Notes: a model not told the origin generated them from the sequence alone. 64,000 bases of DNA from Aestuariivirga sp. (GCF_020252395.1 NZ_JADCDB010000009.1:62001-126000); one strand, 5' to 3'; shown: positions 47,482 to 56,113, counted from the stretch's first letter. Numbers and translations are program-made.

Positions 47482-48459
47482 TCAGGGCAGCGCGCCAGGC
47501 TGGAAAAGATCGGAGAGGTCGTTTGCGCTCTTCACGGTATCGAGCTCCGGCAAGCCGAAAATCCGGCCGATGGTCTTCACCAGCGCGCGGTGGGAATAGG
47601 CAGCCTTTCCCACATAGCCTTCCTTCACGCCCGCACCCGCTGCATAGAAAGGCAGCTTGAGGCCGCGCTTGCCCTCGTCCCACACCACGAAGACGACCGC
47701 CCGGTTGGTCTCCGCCCAGTCGATGACCGGCGGCAGGAAGCCCTTCAGAAAATCATCGCCCTGCCGCACGTCGTTGCCGCGGCAGCCTGGAGCTCCGTGC
47801 ATGTCGTTGCACAGGTTGGGGGTGATGAAGACGTAGCTCGCGAGCTTGCCGGCCTTCATGTCGGCCATGAACTGCCCGAGCTCGCGCGTATGCTCGATGC
47901 AATGTGCATTGTCCTCCGCGGGCGGTGCGCCGGCAACGTCGGCGAAATAGACGAAGGGATTGTGCTTGGCCGCATAAAGTCCGGCGCTGTGCACCGGGCA
48001 GGCGCCGGTGGTCCTGGGGTCGATTCCCTGCTGGTAGGTCATCCAGCTCACCGGGGGCGTTGCCGTTTCCATCTGGGCGGTGAGATGCTCCGGGCTCTTC
48101 GTCCAGTTGGACTGGCCGGAGAAATAACGGCAGGGCTTGGCCGGATCGTTGTCGCAAGTGAAGGTGGTGTCGGCGAACTTGTTGGTGCCCGCCTCCATGG
48201 CGATGTAGTGCGGCTGGCTGTTATAGGCCGGGAGCTCGTCCGTGAAGTTCAGCGCCCGCGCGGCCTTCCTGGCCAGCTCGCCGTTGAGATAGGGCGCGTC
48301 CTTCACATTGCCGTAAATGTAGCCGTGGCTCTTGTCGCCCGCCTTCCCGCCATCGGTGTTCTCCATGGCGATGACGATGACGTGATTCGGCGCGGCGCAG
48401 GCGGGCATAGCGAGGCAAGCGAGGCAGGCGAGCGGGGCAAGAAACCGGATGATGCGCAT
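47482..48459 (-). CDS. Secreted phosphoesterase (acid phosphatase / phospholipase C family)
   Basis: About 325 residues. Signal peptide ends MPACA; then HVIVIAMENTD (metal ligands and nucleophile region), YNSQPHYIAMEAGTN, ITPNLCNDMHGAPGC and VVFVVWDEGK, the blocks of the PF04185 alkaline-phosphatase-superfamily phosphoesterases. Start ATG 48459 is preferred to the upstream TTG. It ends the host region just before the integrated element; its start is ~30 bp from the tRNA fragment. Confidence 0.87.
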   Translation of the reverse strand: MRIIRFLAPLACLACLAMPACAAPNHVIVIAMENTDGGKAGDKSHGYIYGNVKDAPYLNGELARKAARALNFTDELPAYNSQPHYIAMEAGTNKFADTTFTCDNDPAKPCRYFSGQSNWTKSPEHLTAQMETATPPVSWMTYQQGIDPRTTGACPVHSAGLYAAKHNPFVYFADVAGAPPAEDNAHCIEHTRELGQFMADMKAGKLASYVFITPNLCNDMHGAPGCRGNDVRQGDDFLKGFLPPVIDWAETNRAVVFVVWDEGKRGLKLPFYAAGAGVKEGYVGKAAYSHRALVKTIGRIFGLPELDTVKSANDLSDLFQPGALP

Positions 48460-48489
48460 GTCGCGTGTCGCTGTCCTCAATGAAGTGGC

Positions 48490-48534
48490 TGGCGACCCCG
48501 GCAGGATTCGAACCTGCGACCTAGTGCTTAGAAG
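48490..48534 (-). pseudogene. 3' half of a split tRNA-Arg(TCT) gene
   Basis: Reading the minus strand: anticodon loop CTTCTAA, stem strand GCACT, variable AGGTC, T-arm GCAGG-TTCGAAT-CCTGC, acceptor CGGGGTC, G, CCA. There is no matching 5' half to its right. The partner is the fragment at 60749-60790: joined, anticodon stem AGTGC/GCACT and acceptor GACCCCG/CGGGGTC pair perfectly. So this is the displaced 3' half of a host tRNA cut by the element. Confidence 0.92.
48526..48534. other. attL core
   Basis: 9-bp GCTTAGAAG, identical to the copy at 60749-60757. Sequence to its left is the host tRNA 3' half; to its right it no longer continues the tRNA, so the element begins here. Confidence 0.88.
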
Positions 48535-48558
48535 TCGTCACTTCCTACCCCTCCCCAG

Positions 48559-48638
48559 CCCTATTGTCAACCCTAAACACTAGCTTTTTCAGTGCGTTGG
48601 CGCTATACATTCCCTAAACTGCCCTAACCTTCCCTATC
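48559..48638. promoter_or_regulatory. Cluster of CCCTA(A/T) arm-type integrase-site candidates
   Basis: CCCTA words at 48559, 48571, 48612, 48622 and 48632; the last three are exactly 10 bp apart, on one face of the helix. Inverted TTTAGGG occurs just after the integrase gene (49922-49928), and CCCTAAC recurs near the right end (60704-60710). Repeated words at both ends of an integrated element are typical arm sites bound by the integrase N-terminal domain. Confidence 0.6.
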
Positions 48639-48644
48639 CCCACG

Positions 48645-48663
48645 CGGTTCGGAAACGGTTCGT
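48645..48663. repeat. Left copy of an end-associated repeat
   Basis: CGGTTCGGAAACGGTTCGT, itself a double CGGTTCG, is found again with one extra G at 60669-60688. Each copy lies 60-115 bp inside its attachment core, so it may bind Int, Xis or a host factor. Confidence 0.6.
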
Positions 48664-48699
48664 TGGCAGCGCAGCAGACGGTTCGCGGGAGGTGCAAAG

Positions 48700-49926
48700 A
48701 TGCCAGAGAAGCTCACTGAGGCAGCCATAAGGGCACTCAAGTTTGATGACAAGCCGGTTGTGGTCCGGGATGCGAAGGTTGCGGGGCTCCTCGTGGCCGT
48801 CAACAAGGGCAGCAAGTCCTACAAGGTGCAGCGCGACCTTTGGCAGGGACAGCGCGGGCGCAAGAAGCTGGTCAAGACGGTTCGCCACACCCTCGGGACC
48901 ACCGATGAGATGACACTTGATGAGGCGCGCTCCCGGGCCACCACCATCATCGAACAGATCAAGCGCGGCATAGACCCGAATGCGCCTGCACCCGCCCCGG
49001 CGTCTGACGCTGGCACTTGGACAGTGCGCCGGATGTACGATGAGTATGCAGCGGACCTGAGGGCGCGCGAGTGTTCAGAGCGGACTATTGAGGGCATAGA
49101 GGAGCGGGTAAGCCGCTACCTCACAGCTTGGGCATCGCTGCCCGTTGCCGAGGTCAAGCGCAGCATGGCGCGCGAGGAGCACCGGCGCATCACGCGTGAC
49201 CACGGCGCGACCTCTGCCAACAAGGCAATGCGTGACTTCCGCGCCGCGTACAACTTCGCAATGAAGGTTGTCGATGACCCGGACGCCCTGCCCGGCAACC
49301 CGGTTGAGGCCGTCACCTTCAACAAGGAGCGGGCGAGCAACCGCGTCATCATGCCGGATGAACTTCCCGAATGGTGGAGGCGCGTTCAGGCCCTGCCCAA
49401 CCCGCTGCGCCGCGACATGCACCTCCTCGGGCTCCTCTCTGGGCTGAGGCCCGGCACACTTGTCTCGCTCCGGCGCGAGTGGGTCAACCTGAGTGACAGG
49501 GCAATCTCAATCCCGCGCATGAAGTCGGGCCGGAGCTTTGACCTGCCACTGTCAGAGAAGATGGTTGAAGTGGTCCGCCATGCAATGGCCGCCGGAGAGG
49601 TCCTGTTTCCAAAGGCCCCTTGGCTGTTCCCAACGCGGTCAAGCATCACCAATGAGGTAATCGCAACGCAGGTTTGGAAGGAGAAGGCGCTGCCAAGCGA
49701 GACAGGTCACATACTCCGGCACACCTACCGCACCATTGCGCAGCGCGAGGCCATTGACCGCGTGAACGCGCGCCTGCTCCTTGACCATGCTGTGCCGGGC
49801 ATTGACGGCGTGTACATCCACGAGCGGGCGCTGTTCGACACACTGCTTGTTGAGCAGGAGAAGATGAGCGCAGCAATCTTGAAGCTGCTCACAACAAAGG
49901 TCCGCAGAATCGAAGGGGAAGTTTAG
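48700..49926 (+). CDS. Tyrosine recombinase / integrase
   Basis: 408 residues with an N-terminal DUF4102-like arm-binding domain (KLTEAAIRALKFDDKPVVVRDAKVAGLLV), SAM-like core-binding domain (~100-190), and catalytic domain. Active-site residues: Arg in LLSGLRPGTLVSL, Lys in MKSGRSFDLPL, HxxR in HILRHTYRT, His in LLLDHAVPG and Tyr in GVYIHER. GGGAGG lies 8 nt before the ATG. Its place beside attL and the 9-bp anticodon-loop core fit a tRNA-targeting integrase. Confidence 0.95.
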   Translation: MPEKLTEAAIRALKFDDKPVVVRDAKVAGLLVAVNKGSKSYKVQRDLWQGQRGRKKLVKTVRHTLGTTDEMTLDEARSRATTIIEQIKRGIDPNAPAPAPASDAGTWTVRRMYDEYAADLRARECSERTIEGIEERVSRYLTAWASLPVAEVKRSMAREEHRRITRDHGATSANKAMRDFRAAYNFAMKVVDDPDALPGNPVEAVTFNKERASNRVIMPDELPEWWRRVQALPNPLRRDMHLLGLLSGLRPGTLVSLRREWVNLSDRAISIPRMKSGRSFDLPLSEKMVEVVRHAMAAGEVLFPKAPWLFPTRSSITNEVIATQVWKEKALPSETGHILRHTYRTIAQREAIDRVNARLLLDHAVPGIDGVYIHERALFDTLLVEQEKMSAAILKLLTTKVRRIEGEV

Positions 49927-50103
49927 GGTTTACGGCACTGGACAAGGAAAGCTAAAGAGGGGGCAGACTAGGTATCTGCACTGGCTGGCTGGGATGCGCC
50001 ATGTGCGGGGAGCGCCCAAGGTACACAAGGGCGCGGGGCAACCCAGAGATGGCCCTGTCACTCAACCGGCCTGCCAAGGTGAGGCGGCCCGTGGGTGACT
50101 GCC

Positions 50104-50364
50104 ATGGAACAAGACACAATCAACGCAATTGCGGATGCCGTCGCTGAGCGCATCCTGAGGGACCTGCCCCGTGGGCGGGTGCCTGTTACGCCCGAGTATC
50201 TGACCGCCGAACAGGTGGCGCAGATGACGGGCTTCTCGCCAAAGGCGCTGGAGGCATACCGTGCCAAGCGCATCGGCCCCAACTACCTGAAGGTCGGACA
50301 CAGTGTGCGCTACCGCGCCGATGACGTTCGGGCTTGGGTTGAAGCTGGGGGGCCGGAGGCATGA
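50104..50364 (+). CDS. AlpA/MerR-like helix-turn-helix protein (excisionase or regulator)
   Basis: 86 residues from the ATG at 50104. The C-terminal half YLTAEQVAQMTGFSPKALEAYRAKRIGPNYLKVGHSVRYRADDVRAWVE is a winged-helix of the Xis/AlpA type. Such proteins control excision or activate element genes. It overlaps the next gene by 4 nt (ATGA), so it is coupled to the replication protein. Confidence 0.8.
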   Translation: MEQDTINAIADAVAERILRDLPRGRVPVTPEYLTAEQVAQMTGFSPKALEAYRAKRIGPNYLKVGHSVRYRADDVRAWVEAGGPEA

Positions 50365-52748
50365 GTGGCCATCTAGATAAGAGAGGCCCCGGCGCTGGGA
50401 CGGGCACCGGGGCGGAGACTGACAATACCCTAGCTCAAGGTGCATCGAATATACCCGAGGGCGAAGCACCGCGCGAGGGCGAAGGCTTGTTGCTTGGGCG
50501 CACGGATGATGCGGAGGAGTTCCTTGAGAACTGGCGGCGCGGCGGGCCTTGGGTGCTGACCTCAATTGTCCCGGATGGCGGAAGGACAACCACCCGGACA
50601 TTCAGAGCCAGTGAGCGCCTCGCCATGCGTGACTGGATTGAGGAGAGACAGGGCCGCGAGAACATCTACTTTTCTGTCAACGACCTCTCGCGCAGCGTCA
50701 GCAAGAAGGCTGACAAGGATGATGTGACAGCGCTGCGGGCGCTGCATGTTGACGTGGACCCAAGGCCGGGCGAACCGCTGGCCACGGAGCGGGCGCGTGC
50801 AGAGAAGTTGTTGCGGGAGTACAGGCCCGCGCCGACAGTGATCATCGACAGCGGAGGCGGCTTTCAGGGCTTCTGGCTGGGCGAGAAACCTGAGCCGCTG
50901 CCCGCCGCTGGCACACCCGAACGGGAAGGCACAGTGGAGGATGCGGAGCATCGCAACCTTGCTATTGAGACCTCACTACAGGCGGATGCGTGTCACAACA
51001 TTGACCGCATCATGCGGCTCCCCGGGACGGTGAACCTGCCCAACAAGAAGAAGCTCGCCAAGGGCCGCATCCCCGCGCTCGCCCGTGTCGTGGAGGCAGA
51101 CTGGACACGCCGCTACACGCTGGGCGACTTCCCGCGCGCCGCTGCCGTGAAGATTGGCACTGTCAGCGCAGCGCCGTTGCGTGTGTCGGCTTCCCCAGCG
51201 GTTGGCGTCATGGTCAGCGACCTGCCAATCCCTGACAAATGCAAGCAGGTCATCGTCATGGGCCATGATCCAGATGACCCGGGGCGCTGGGATGGAGCAA
51301 TCGGCCCGGATGGCAAGTGGAGTGGCGACCGCTCCAAGGTTGTCTGGTGGGTCACATGCGAGATGGTGCGCGCGGGATGCACCGATGATGTGATAGCAGG
51401 CGTCTTGCTTGACCCCGACTATGCAATCAGTGCGCACGTCCGCGAACAGAAGGGCAGCGAGCGATATGCGCGGCGTCAGGTTGCTAAGGCGCGCGAGGAG
51501 GCGGACAGCGCCTTTGCTTGCGACAAGGACGGCAACCCCTACAGCAACAGCCAGCACAACATCCGCGTGGCGCTGCGCAAGCTGAACGTGGAGCTGAGGC
51601 ACGACCTGTTTGCGGGGCGCGCTCTTGTGGAGGGGCTGGACGGCTACGGCCCGAACCTTGACGACGATGCAACAAACCGCCTCTGGCTTGAGGTTGATGC
51701 GCGTTTCAAGTTCCGCCCGACAGTGGACTTCTTCAACCGTGTACTGAGCGACCGGGCGCGGCAGAGCACCTTCCACCCTGTTGTTGACTACCTTGACGGG
51801 CTCCGCTGGGATGGTGTGCCGCGCCTCGGGCGGTGGCTTGTCGAGTACGGCGGCGCTGCCGACACGCGCTATGTCAGGGCCGTTGGCGAGCTAGTCCTTG
51901 TTGCTGCTGTCCGACGGGTGCGCAGGCCGGGCGCAAAGTTCGATGAGATGCTAGTGCTTGAGTCAGAACAGGGAAAGGACAAGTCAACTGCCCTGAAGGT
52001 GCTGGCCATCCGTGAGGACTGGTTCACCGATGACCTCCCACTGAATGCAGAGAGCAAGCGCGTGATTGAGGCACTGTCAGGCAAGTGGATTGTCGAGGCT
52101 GGCGAGTTGAAGGGCATGAGGAAGGGCGGGGCTGACCATTTGAAGGGCTTCCTCTCCCGCTCCCACGACCGGGCGCGCATGTCATACGACCGGCGCGAGC
52201 GAGAGGTGCCAAGACAGTGCATCATCATCGGCACGACCAACGACAGCCGCTACCTGCGCGACACGACAGGCAACCGGCGCTTCTGGCCGGTGCGCGTCCA
52301 GCCCTTCAAGATTGCTGAGCTGCGGCGCGACCGTGACCAGCTTTGGGCGGAGGCCGCCGCACGTGAGGCTGAGGGCGCGTCCATCCGCCTTGACCCAGAG
52401 CTGTGGGCAGATGCAACGGCAGAGCAAGAAGCCCGCCGAGTGGAGGACCCATTCTTTGAGCGGCTGCACGGCGCGCTGGGCGAGGAAGTTGAGGGCAAGC
52501 TGCGGGCTGAGGACGCTTGGCGGATAGTCGGCAAGCCCGCCGGGATGCGGACTCAGGACGACAACGAGCGGCTGGGAGAGGCCCTCCGCCGCTTGAACTT
52601 TGACAGGCGTCAGCTCCGGTTCGGTGGAAACCCCGAGGGGTGCTATGTCAGGGGCGACCGCCGCCAGCGGATTGTGCCAAAGTTTGACCCCAATGGCGAG
52701 CTGGACGGTGTCTCGATCACGGACGGCGGCCCGGGGGACCCGTTCTAG
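50361..52748 (+). CDS. Primase-helicase: RepB-like primase fused to VapE helicase
   Basis: 795 residues. A disordered Gly/Glu-rich start (1-45), a RepB/AEP-like primase region with DxD in LHVDVDPRPG (~130) and the SGGGFQGFWLG and NIDRIMRLPGTVNLPNKKK blocks, then a VapE/D5-like superfamily 3 helicase. The helicase shows FHPVVDYLDGLRWDGVPRL, Walker A ESEQGKDKSTAL (~535), KWIVEAGELKGM, and the arginine-finger block GTTNDSRYLRDTTGNRRFWPV. VapE helicase-primases drive replication of phage satellites and islands. Iteron-like repeats lie directly downstream. Confidence 0.9.
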   Translation: MSGHLDKRGPGAGTGTGAETDNTLAQGASNIPEGEAPREGEGLLLGRTDDAEEFLENWRRGGPWVLTSIVPDGGRTTTRTFRASERLAMRDWIEERQGRENIYFSVNDLSRSVSKKADKDDVTALRALHVDVDPRPGEPLATERARAEKLLREYRPAPTVIIDSGGGFQGFWLGEKPEPLPAAGTPEREGTVEDAEHRNLAIETSLQADACHNIDRIMRLPGTVNLPNKKKLAKGRIPALARVVEADWTRRYTLGDFPRAAAVKIGTVSAAPLRVSASPAVGVMVSDLPIPDKCKQVIVMGHDPDDPGRWDGAIGPDGKWSGDRSKVVWWVTCEMVRAGCTDDVIAGVLLDPDYAISAHVREQKGSERYARRQVAKAREEADSAFACDKDGNPYSNSQHNIRVALRKLNVELRHDLFAGRALVEGLDGYGPNLDDDATNRLWLEVDARFKFRPTVDFFNRVLSDRARQSTFHPVVDYLDGLRWDGVPRLGRWLVEYGGAADTRYVRAVGELVLVAAVRRVRRPGAKFDEMLVLESEQGKDKSTALKVLAIREDWFTDDLPLNAESKRVIEALSGKWIVEAGELKGMRKGGADHLKGFLSRSHDRARMSYDRREREVPRQCIIIGTTNDSRYLRDTTGNRRFWPVRVQPFKIAELRRDRDQLWAEAAAREAEGASIRLDPELWADATAEQEARRVEDPFFERLHGALGEEVEGKLRAEDAWRIVGKPAGMRTQDDNERLGEALRRLNFDRRQLRFGGNPEGCYVRGDRRQRIVPKFDPNGELDGVSITDGGPGDPF

Positions 52749-52751
52749 GCC

Positions 52752-53153
52752 GTTACGCCACCGGAAGGCCGTTACGGCTAAGCTGTTGAGGGCGTGGAGA
52801 TATTGCCCAACGTAACCCCCGTATTGGCCCGTATTCGCAGTTGCATAGACTTCCCCGGCGGGCAGCGGAGGAAGCCCAAGGCGGGCGCGCTCCACGCCCT
52901 GCTCCTCTACTCTATACTTCTTAGGGGGTTACGGGGAGTTACGGAAGGAAAGAGCCAGCGACGGTGGAACTTAGCCGTAGCTCCCCGGGGGATACGGTGT
53001 CGGTTACGGCGCGGGTTACGGTGGTGCGCTTCCTTCTGGGCATATTGGCAAGCAACCACATCCTTTGCGCCGCCCTAAAAGGTCCGTCACTTCGCGCGTT
53101 GGCTGGGCCGGTGCGCACGGCTCTGTCCACCCCGCAAAGGTGTTCCCCGTAAC
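52752..53153. other. Candidate replication origin: GTTACG(G) iteron cluster
   Basis: Eight copies of GTTACG in ~400 bp: forward at 52752, 52771, 52928, 52938, 53003 and 53015 (all but the first read GTTACGG), inverted at 52811 and 53148; a near match GATACGG lies at 52991. Copies are partly paired at 10-19 bp. The only clear AT-richer patch between them is 52909-52925. No credible gene occupies 52749-53299. Staphylococcal satellites have their origin as iterons next to the rep gene, so this is the likely site bound by the primase-helicase. Confidence 0.7.
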
Positions 53154-53299
53154 AGGCGGAAACGCCAACAATTCCAAGGCGGGGATTACAGCAAGGAACC
53201 CACCCCCAAGCCGGTCCCCTGAGGGGTGCTTTCCGCTAGACGGCCTGTGTCTGTTCACGCTATGTTCTACCATGGGTTGCAGAAATGGAGAGAACGTCA

Positions 53300-53908
53300 A
53301 TGGAGCGCCGCGCCGCCATCTATGCCCGGGTCAGCACCGGGGAACAGACAACAGACAACCAGCTCCTCAGGCTGAGGGAGGTTGCCGCCCGGGCGGGCTT
53401 CCGCGTCGTGGCAGAGTACGTTGAGACAGCCTCGGGCGCTGTGGGGCGCAAGCCGCGAGCCCAGCTTGAGGTGATGATGGAGGACGCGGCCCGGCGCAAG
53501 TTTGACATCCTCCTCGCATGGGATGTTTCGCGCCTGAGCCGGAGCCTCAACCAGCTTGTTGGGCTGTTCGAGACGCTCCGTGCACTGAGCATTGACCTGA
53601 TCCTTGAGCAACAGGGCGTTGACACCTCCACCCCGGCGGGCCGCGCGCTGTTGCAGATGAGCGGCGTGTTCGCTGAGTTTGAGCGGGCCATGATCGTTGA
53701 ACGCACCAAGGCCGGGATGATGCGCGCCCGATTGATGGGCAAGCAGATAGGCCGCGCTCCCGCCGGTGACGGAATTGTTGAAGCCATCCGGGCGCTGCGT
53801 GAACAGGGCATGGGGATGGACCGCATTGCCCGCGAATTGAAGTGCGGCAAGGGCCTCTCACAAAGGGTCTGCCAAGCATATGACAGGGAGGCCGTCCATG
53901 CAGGATGA
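53300..53908 (+). CDS. Serine recombinase / resolvase
   Basis: About 202 residues from ATG 53300 (GGAGAG 7 nt upstream; another ATG at 53285). N-terminal catalytic domain with Ser in YARVSTGEQTTDNQL, and WDVSRLSRSLNQL, the conserved Arg/Asp segment, then VDTSTPAGRALLQMSGVFAEFERAMIVERTKAG. The C-terminal helix-turn-helix is IVEAIRALREQGMGMDRIARELK. Resolvase/invertase type; it may resolve dimers formed in replication or invert DNA. Confidence 0.92.
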   Translation: MERRAAIYARVSTGEQTTDNQLLRLREVAARAGFRVVAEYVETASGAVGRKPRAQLEVMMEDAARRKFDILLAWDVSRLSRSLNQLVGLFETLRALSIDLILEQQGVDTSTPAGRALLQMSGVFAEFERAMIVERTKAGMMRARLMGKQIGRAPAGDGIVEAIRALREQGMGMDRIARELKCGKGLSQRVCQAYDREAVHAG

Positions 53909-54380
53909 CAGCGAGAGGTTTGACGCGCCATCGCGCCGCGTTGCCACGGTTGGCGGAGGAGCGCCGTCCTACCGTGTTGGCAGGAAGGGCCTCAAGATCA
54001 TTGAGGAGCTGTCAGCCCGGGGCGTTGCCGAGGCCACGATTGCGAAGGCGCTGCGCATGGGCAAGGACGCATTCCGGGCTGCCAAGCGCCGTGACCCGGC
54101 GGTGCAGGAGGCCATAGACCGGGGCCGCGCCGTTGAGCATGACCGGCTTGTTGGCGTCCTGCATGAACAGGCGATGGCGGGGCAGTACGTGCCGGCCATG
54201 TTCTTGCTCAAGGCGCGCCATGGCTACCGCGAGGGCGATGCGTTTGAGGCCAACGTGAATGTCAGCATCGGGACCGGCGGTGTGATCCTCATGCCGACAA
54301 AGCAGAGCGTGGAGGAGTTCCTTGCTGAGAACCCGGGCGAGGTCATCGACATGAGACCCTCCTCTGTTCGCGGGGACTGA
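53898..54380 (+). CDS. Terminase small subunit-like protein
   Basis: 160 residues from ATG 53898 (GGGAGG 6 nt upstream). An N-terminal helix-turn-helix (GLKIIEELSARGVAEATIAKALRMGKDAFRAAKRRDP), then AIDRGRAVEHDRLVGVLHEQAMAGQYVPAMFLLKARHGYRE, a layout common in phage small terminases, where the latter block reads 'FxLKNRxGWR'. Satellites of the PICI class carry their own small terminase to redirect packaging by a helper phage. No large terminase is nearby. A general phage regulator is the alternative. Confidence 0.65.
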   Translation: MQDDSERFDAPSRRVATVGGGAPSYRVGRKGLKIIEELSARGVAEATIAKALRMGKDAFRAAKRRDPAVQEAIDRGRAVEHDRLVGVLHEQAMAGQYVPAMFLLKARHGYREGDAFEANVNVSIGTGGVILMPTKQSVEEFLAENPGEVIDMRPSSVRGD

Positions 54381-54384
54381 GCCG

Positions 54385-54663
54385 ATGGCTGAGACGCGCC
54401 TTGAGGCTTATGGGCACGCGGCAGGGCTCCTGCGGAACCTTGGCTACATCGCCCGTGCCGAGGCGGCATGGACGCCGCCCGGGCGGACTTCGCCCGTTGT
54501 TGCCCTCATCTCAGACGCGCCGGAGATTGTTGTCGGCTATGCCTTGGCGATCACAGCATCTGAGCCTGAGGCACACCTGCCGGACGCCCGCGCCTTCGCG
54601 GGACGCCCGCCCCCGGGCAAGCCCGGTGAAACGCAGTCCGGCTGGTACCGCGAGCCCGCGTAA
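54385..54663 (+). CDS. Element ORFan (92 residues)
   Basis: No family recognised. N-terminal half predicted helical (ETRLEAYGHAAGLLRNLGYIARAEAAW), C-terminal half Pro/Gly-rich and probably disordered. Starts 4 nt after the terminase-like gene, so it is likely in the same late-type unit. Confidence 0.55.
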   Translation: MAETRLEAYGHAAGLLRNLGYIARAEAAWTPPGRTSPVVALISDAPEIVVGYALAITASEPEAHLPDARAFAGRPPPGKPGETQSGWYREPA

Positions 54664-54761
54664 CACAACAAGCCTTTCCCGTCGCGCGCCCCATGCCCGG
54701 GGCGTATCTTCTTGCGAGAGGCGCACCACTGGCGGTGCAGCCACCTGCGATGGAGCAAGGC

Positions 54762-55469
54762 ATGGCGGAACCCGCCCTACAAATCCCCCCAATGGACAAG
54801 CCCGCCCTCAGTGTTGCCGAGGTTGTCTCGCTTGCTGAGTTTGTTGCACGGCGCGCTGAGAAGTTTGGCAGCGTGGTCAGTGACCTTGAAGCCGGAGTGT
54901 GCGCCCGCGCCGCTGAGACGGCTGAGAGCCTCGCCCGTGCAGGCTTCACCCCCAAGGACCAAGAAGCCGCCGCTCACAAGGCCGCCGCACAGGCGCTGAC
55001 CCGCGTGACGAACGCAAGCTCTGAAACGCGCTGGGAGACGCTGCGCGAGCTGAATGCAGCCGCTGACAGCCTGTCCACCACCTCCCAGCTCTGGGCATCG
55101 CCCGTCACCGTCCTCGCCCGCGCCGGGCTTGGGTCACCGGAGCGCACTGCCTACATGCAGCAGCTCACCGGAGCTGCGAGCGTTGAGCTTCGCCAGATGG
55201 CCGCCTTTGCGGCCGCATCCAACAACAAGGTCCTAGGCGCTGCGCTTGTCAGCATCGTTGACCGCATGCCTGCCAAGTCCCGCCCGTTCTCCGCCAATGA
55301 GCTTGCTGACACGCTGGTCGGCAAGGAGGTCCGCGAGATGCAGGACGCAATCGCCGCCGTGCGCAATGCGGCCCAGCGCGCAATCGTGCGCAACCGTGAA
55401 TTTGAGCGGGGACGCGTGAGCCCGCTGGACCGCGTGAAGCTCGCGCTCAACAACCCGAACAAGGAGTGA
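54762..55469 (+). CDS. Element protein, helical, unknown function
   Basis: About 235 residues from ATG 54762 (GGAG 6 nt upstream; frame open from 54693). Strongly Ala-rich and helical (FVARRAEKFGSVVSDLEAGVCARAAETAESLARAGF, AAHKAAAQALTRVTNASSETRWETLRELNAAADSL), with no membrane segment. The helical Ala-rich composition recalls phage scaffold or head proteins, but no family match is evident. Confidence 0.6.
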   Translation: MAEPALQIPPMDKPALSVAEVVSLAEFVARRAEKFGSVVSDLEAGVCARAAETAESLARAGFTPKDQEAAAHKAAAQALTRVTNASSETRWETLRELNAAADSLSTTSQLWASPVTVLARAGLGSPERTAYMQQLTGAASVELRQMAAFAAASNNKVLGAALVSIVDRMPAKSRPFSANELADTLVGKEVREMQDAIAAVRNAAQRAIVRNREFERGRVSPLDRVKLALNNPNKE

Positions 55470-55475
55470 CAATCC

Positions 55476-55739
55476 ATGGCTCTATTTTTGCTCTCACGCC
55501 CGCGCGGCGCTGAACAGCTCCGCAACCCCGCTGGCCTCCACGGCGCACTTGTCGATGCAGCGGACGCAACTGCCGCCATTGCTGCGGCCAACGCGCTCGC
55601 TGCCCCCTTGGGCCTTCCCTCTGCATTCACCGGCTACACCGCAACGCTTGTTGCGGCAACAGCCCAGGGCGGCTTTGTCCCGGCCCTCATTGAGGGCGAG
55701 GTGGTCGGCACTGCATACGGAACCCGGAGGGGCGCATGA
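55476..55739 (+). CDS. Element ORFan (87 residues)
   Basis: Ala-rich, with a central helix (LVDAADATAAIAAANALAAPLGL) and beta-prone C-terminal part (YTATLVAATAQGGFVPALIEGEVVGTAYG). AAGGAG is upstream. It overlaps the next gene by 4 nt (ATGA). No function can be read. Confidence 0.55.
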   Translation: MALFLLSRPRGAEQLRNPAGLHGALVDAADATAAIAAANALAAPLGLPSAFTGYTATLVAATAQGGFVPALIEGEVVGTAYGTRRGA

Positions 55740-56113
55740 CGCCAGCTGAGGAGCGCGACCGCACGCTTGTCGCTGGCCTCCCGCTTGTGTTTGGGCGGAG
55801 GATGGCCCTTGCGCACGAGGCGCTCTTGCGCTTCGCCGGGGAGTGCGAGCCTGACCGCTGGCCAAGCGTGAAGTCCACCATCCGCTTCGCCGCTGCGCAC
55901 GAGGTTGATGCTCAGGTCCTCGCGGCCCTTGTCGGCATTGTGTCCTACCGGCTCAGCCCAAAGGGCAAGCTGATATTCGCAGATGCGCAGCGCGCACCAG
56001 AGCTTGTACGCCGCACCTCACCGGGCCGCCTGCCCGGTAAGGTCCTCGCGGCATATGGGCTGTACGTTGCCGCCGCCACTCAGGCGGAGCGCGCCCGGGC
56101 GAACCTGCACTGA
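55736..56113 (+). CDS. Element ORFan (125 residues)
   Basis: Helical, soluble, basic C-terminus; RTLVAGLPLVFGRRMALAHEALLRFAGECEPDRW and RFAAAHEVDAQVLAALVGIVSYR are amphipathic helices. Last gene of the rightward unit and coupled to the gene before it. No family recognised. Confidence 0.55.
   Translation: MTPAEERDRTLVAGLPLVFGRRMALAHEALLRFAGECEPDRWPSVKSTIRFAAAHEVDAQVLAALVGIVSYRLSPKGKLIFADAQRAPELVRRTSPGRLPGKVLAAYGLYVAAATQAERARANLH

Noticed and set aside
48559-48638. CRISPR-like repeat
   Set aside because: The units are only 5-7 bp and one helical turn apart with no spacers; they fit integrase arm sites. No CRISPR array or cas gene is seen in the window.
50976-51776. 266-residue minus-strand frame
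   Set aside because: Antisense to the primase-helicase core; shadow of codon bias.
53285-54380. Transposon remnant (resolvase plus small gene)
   Set aside because: No transposase, no terminal inverted repeats and no target duplication around the resolvase; it shares composition and strand with the rest of the element.
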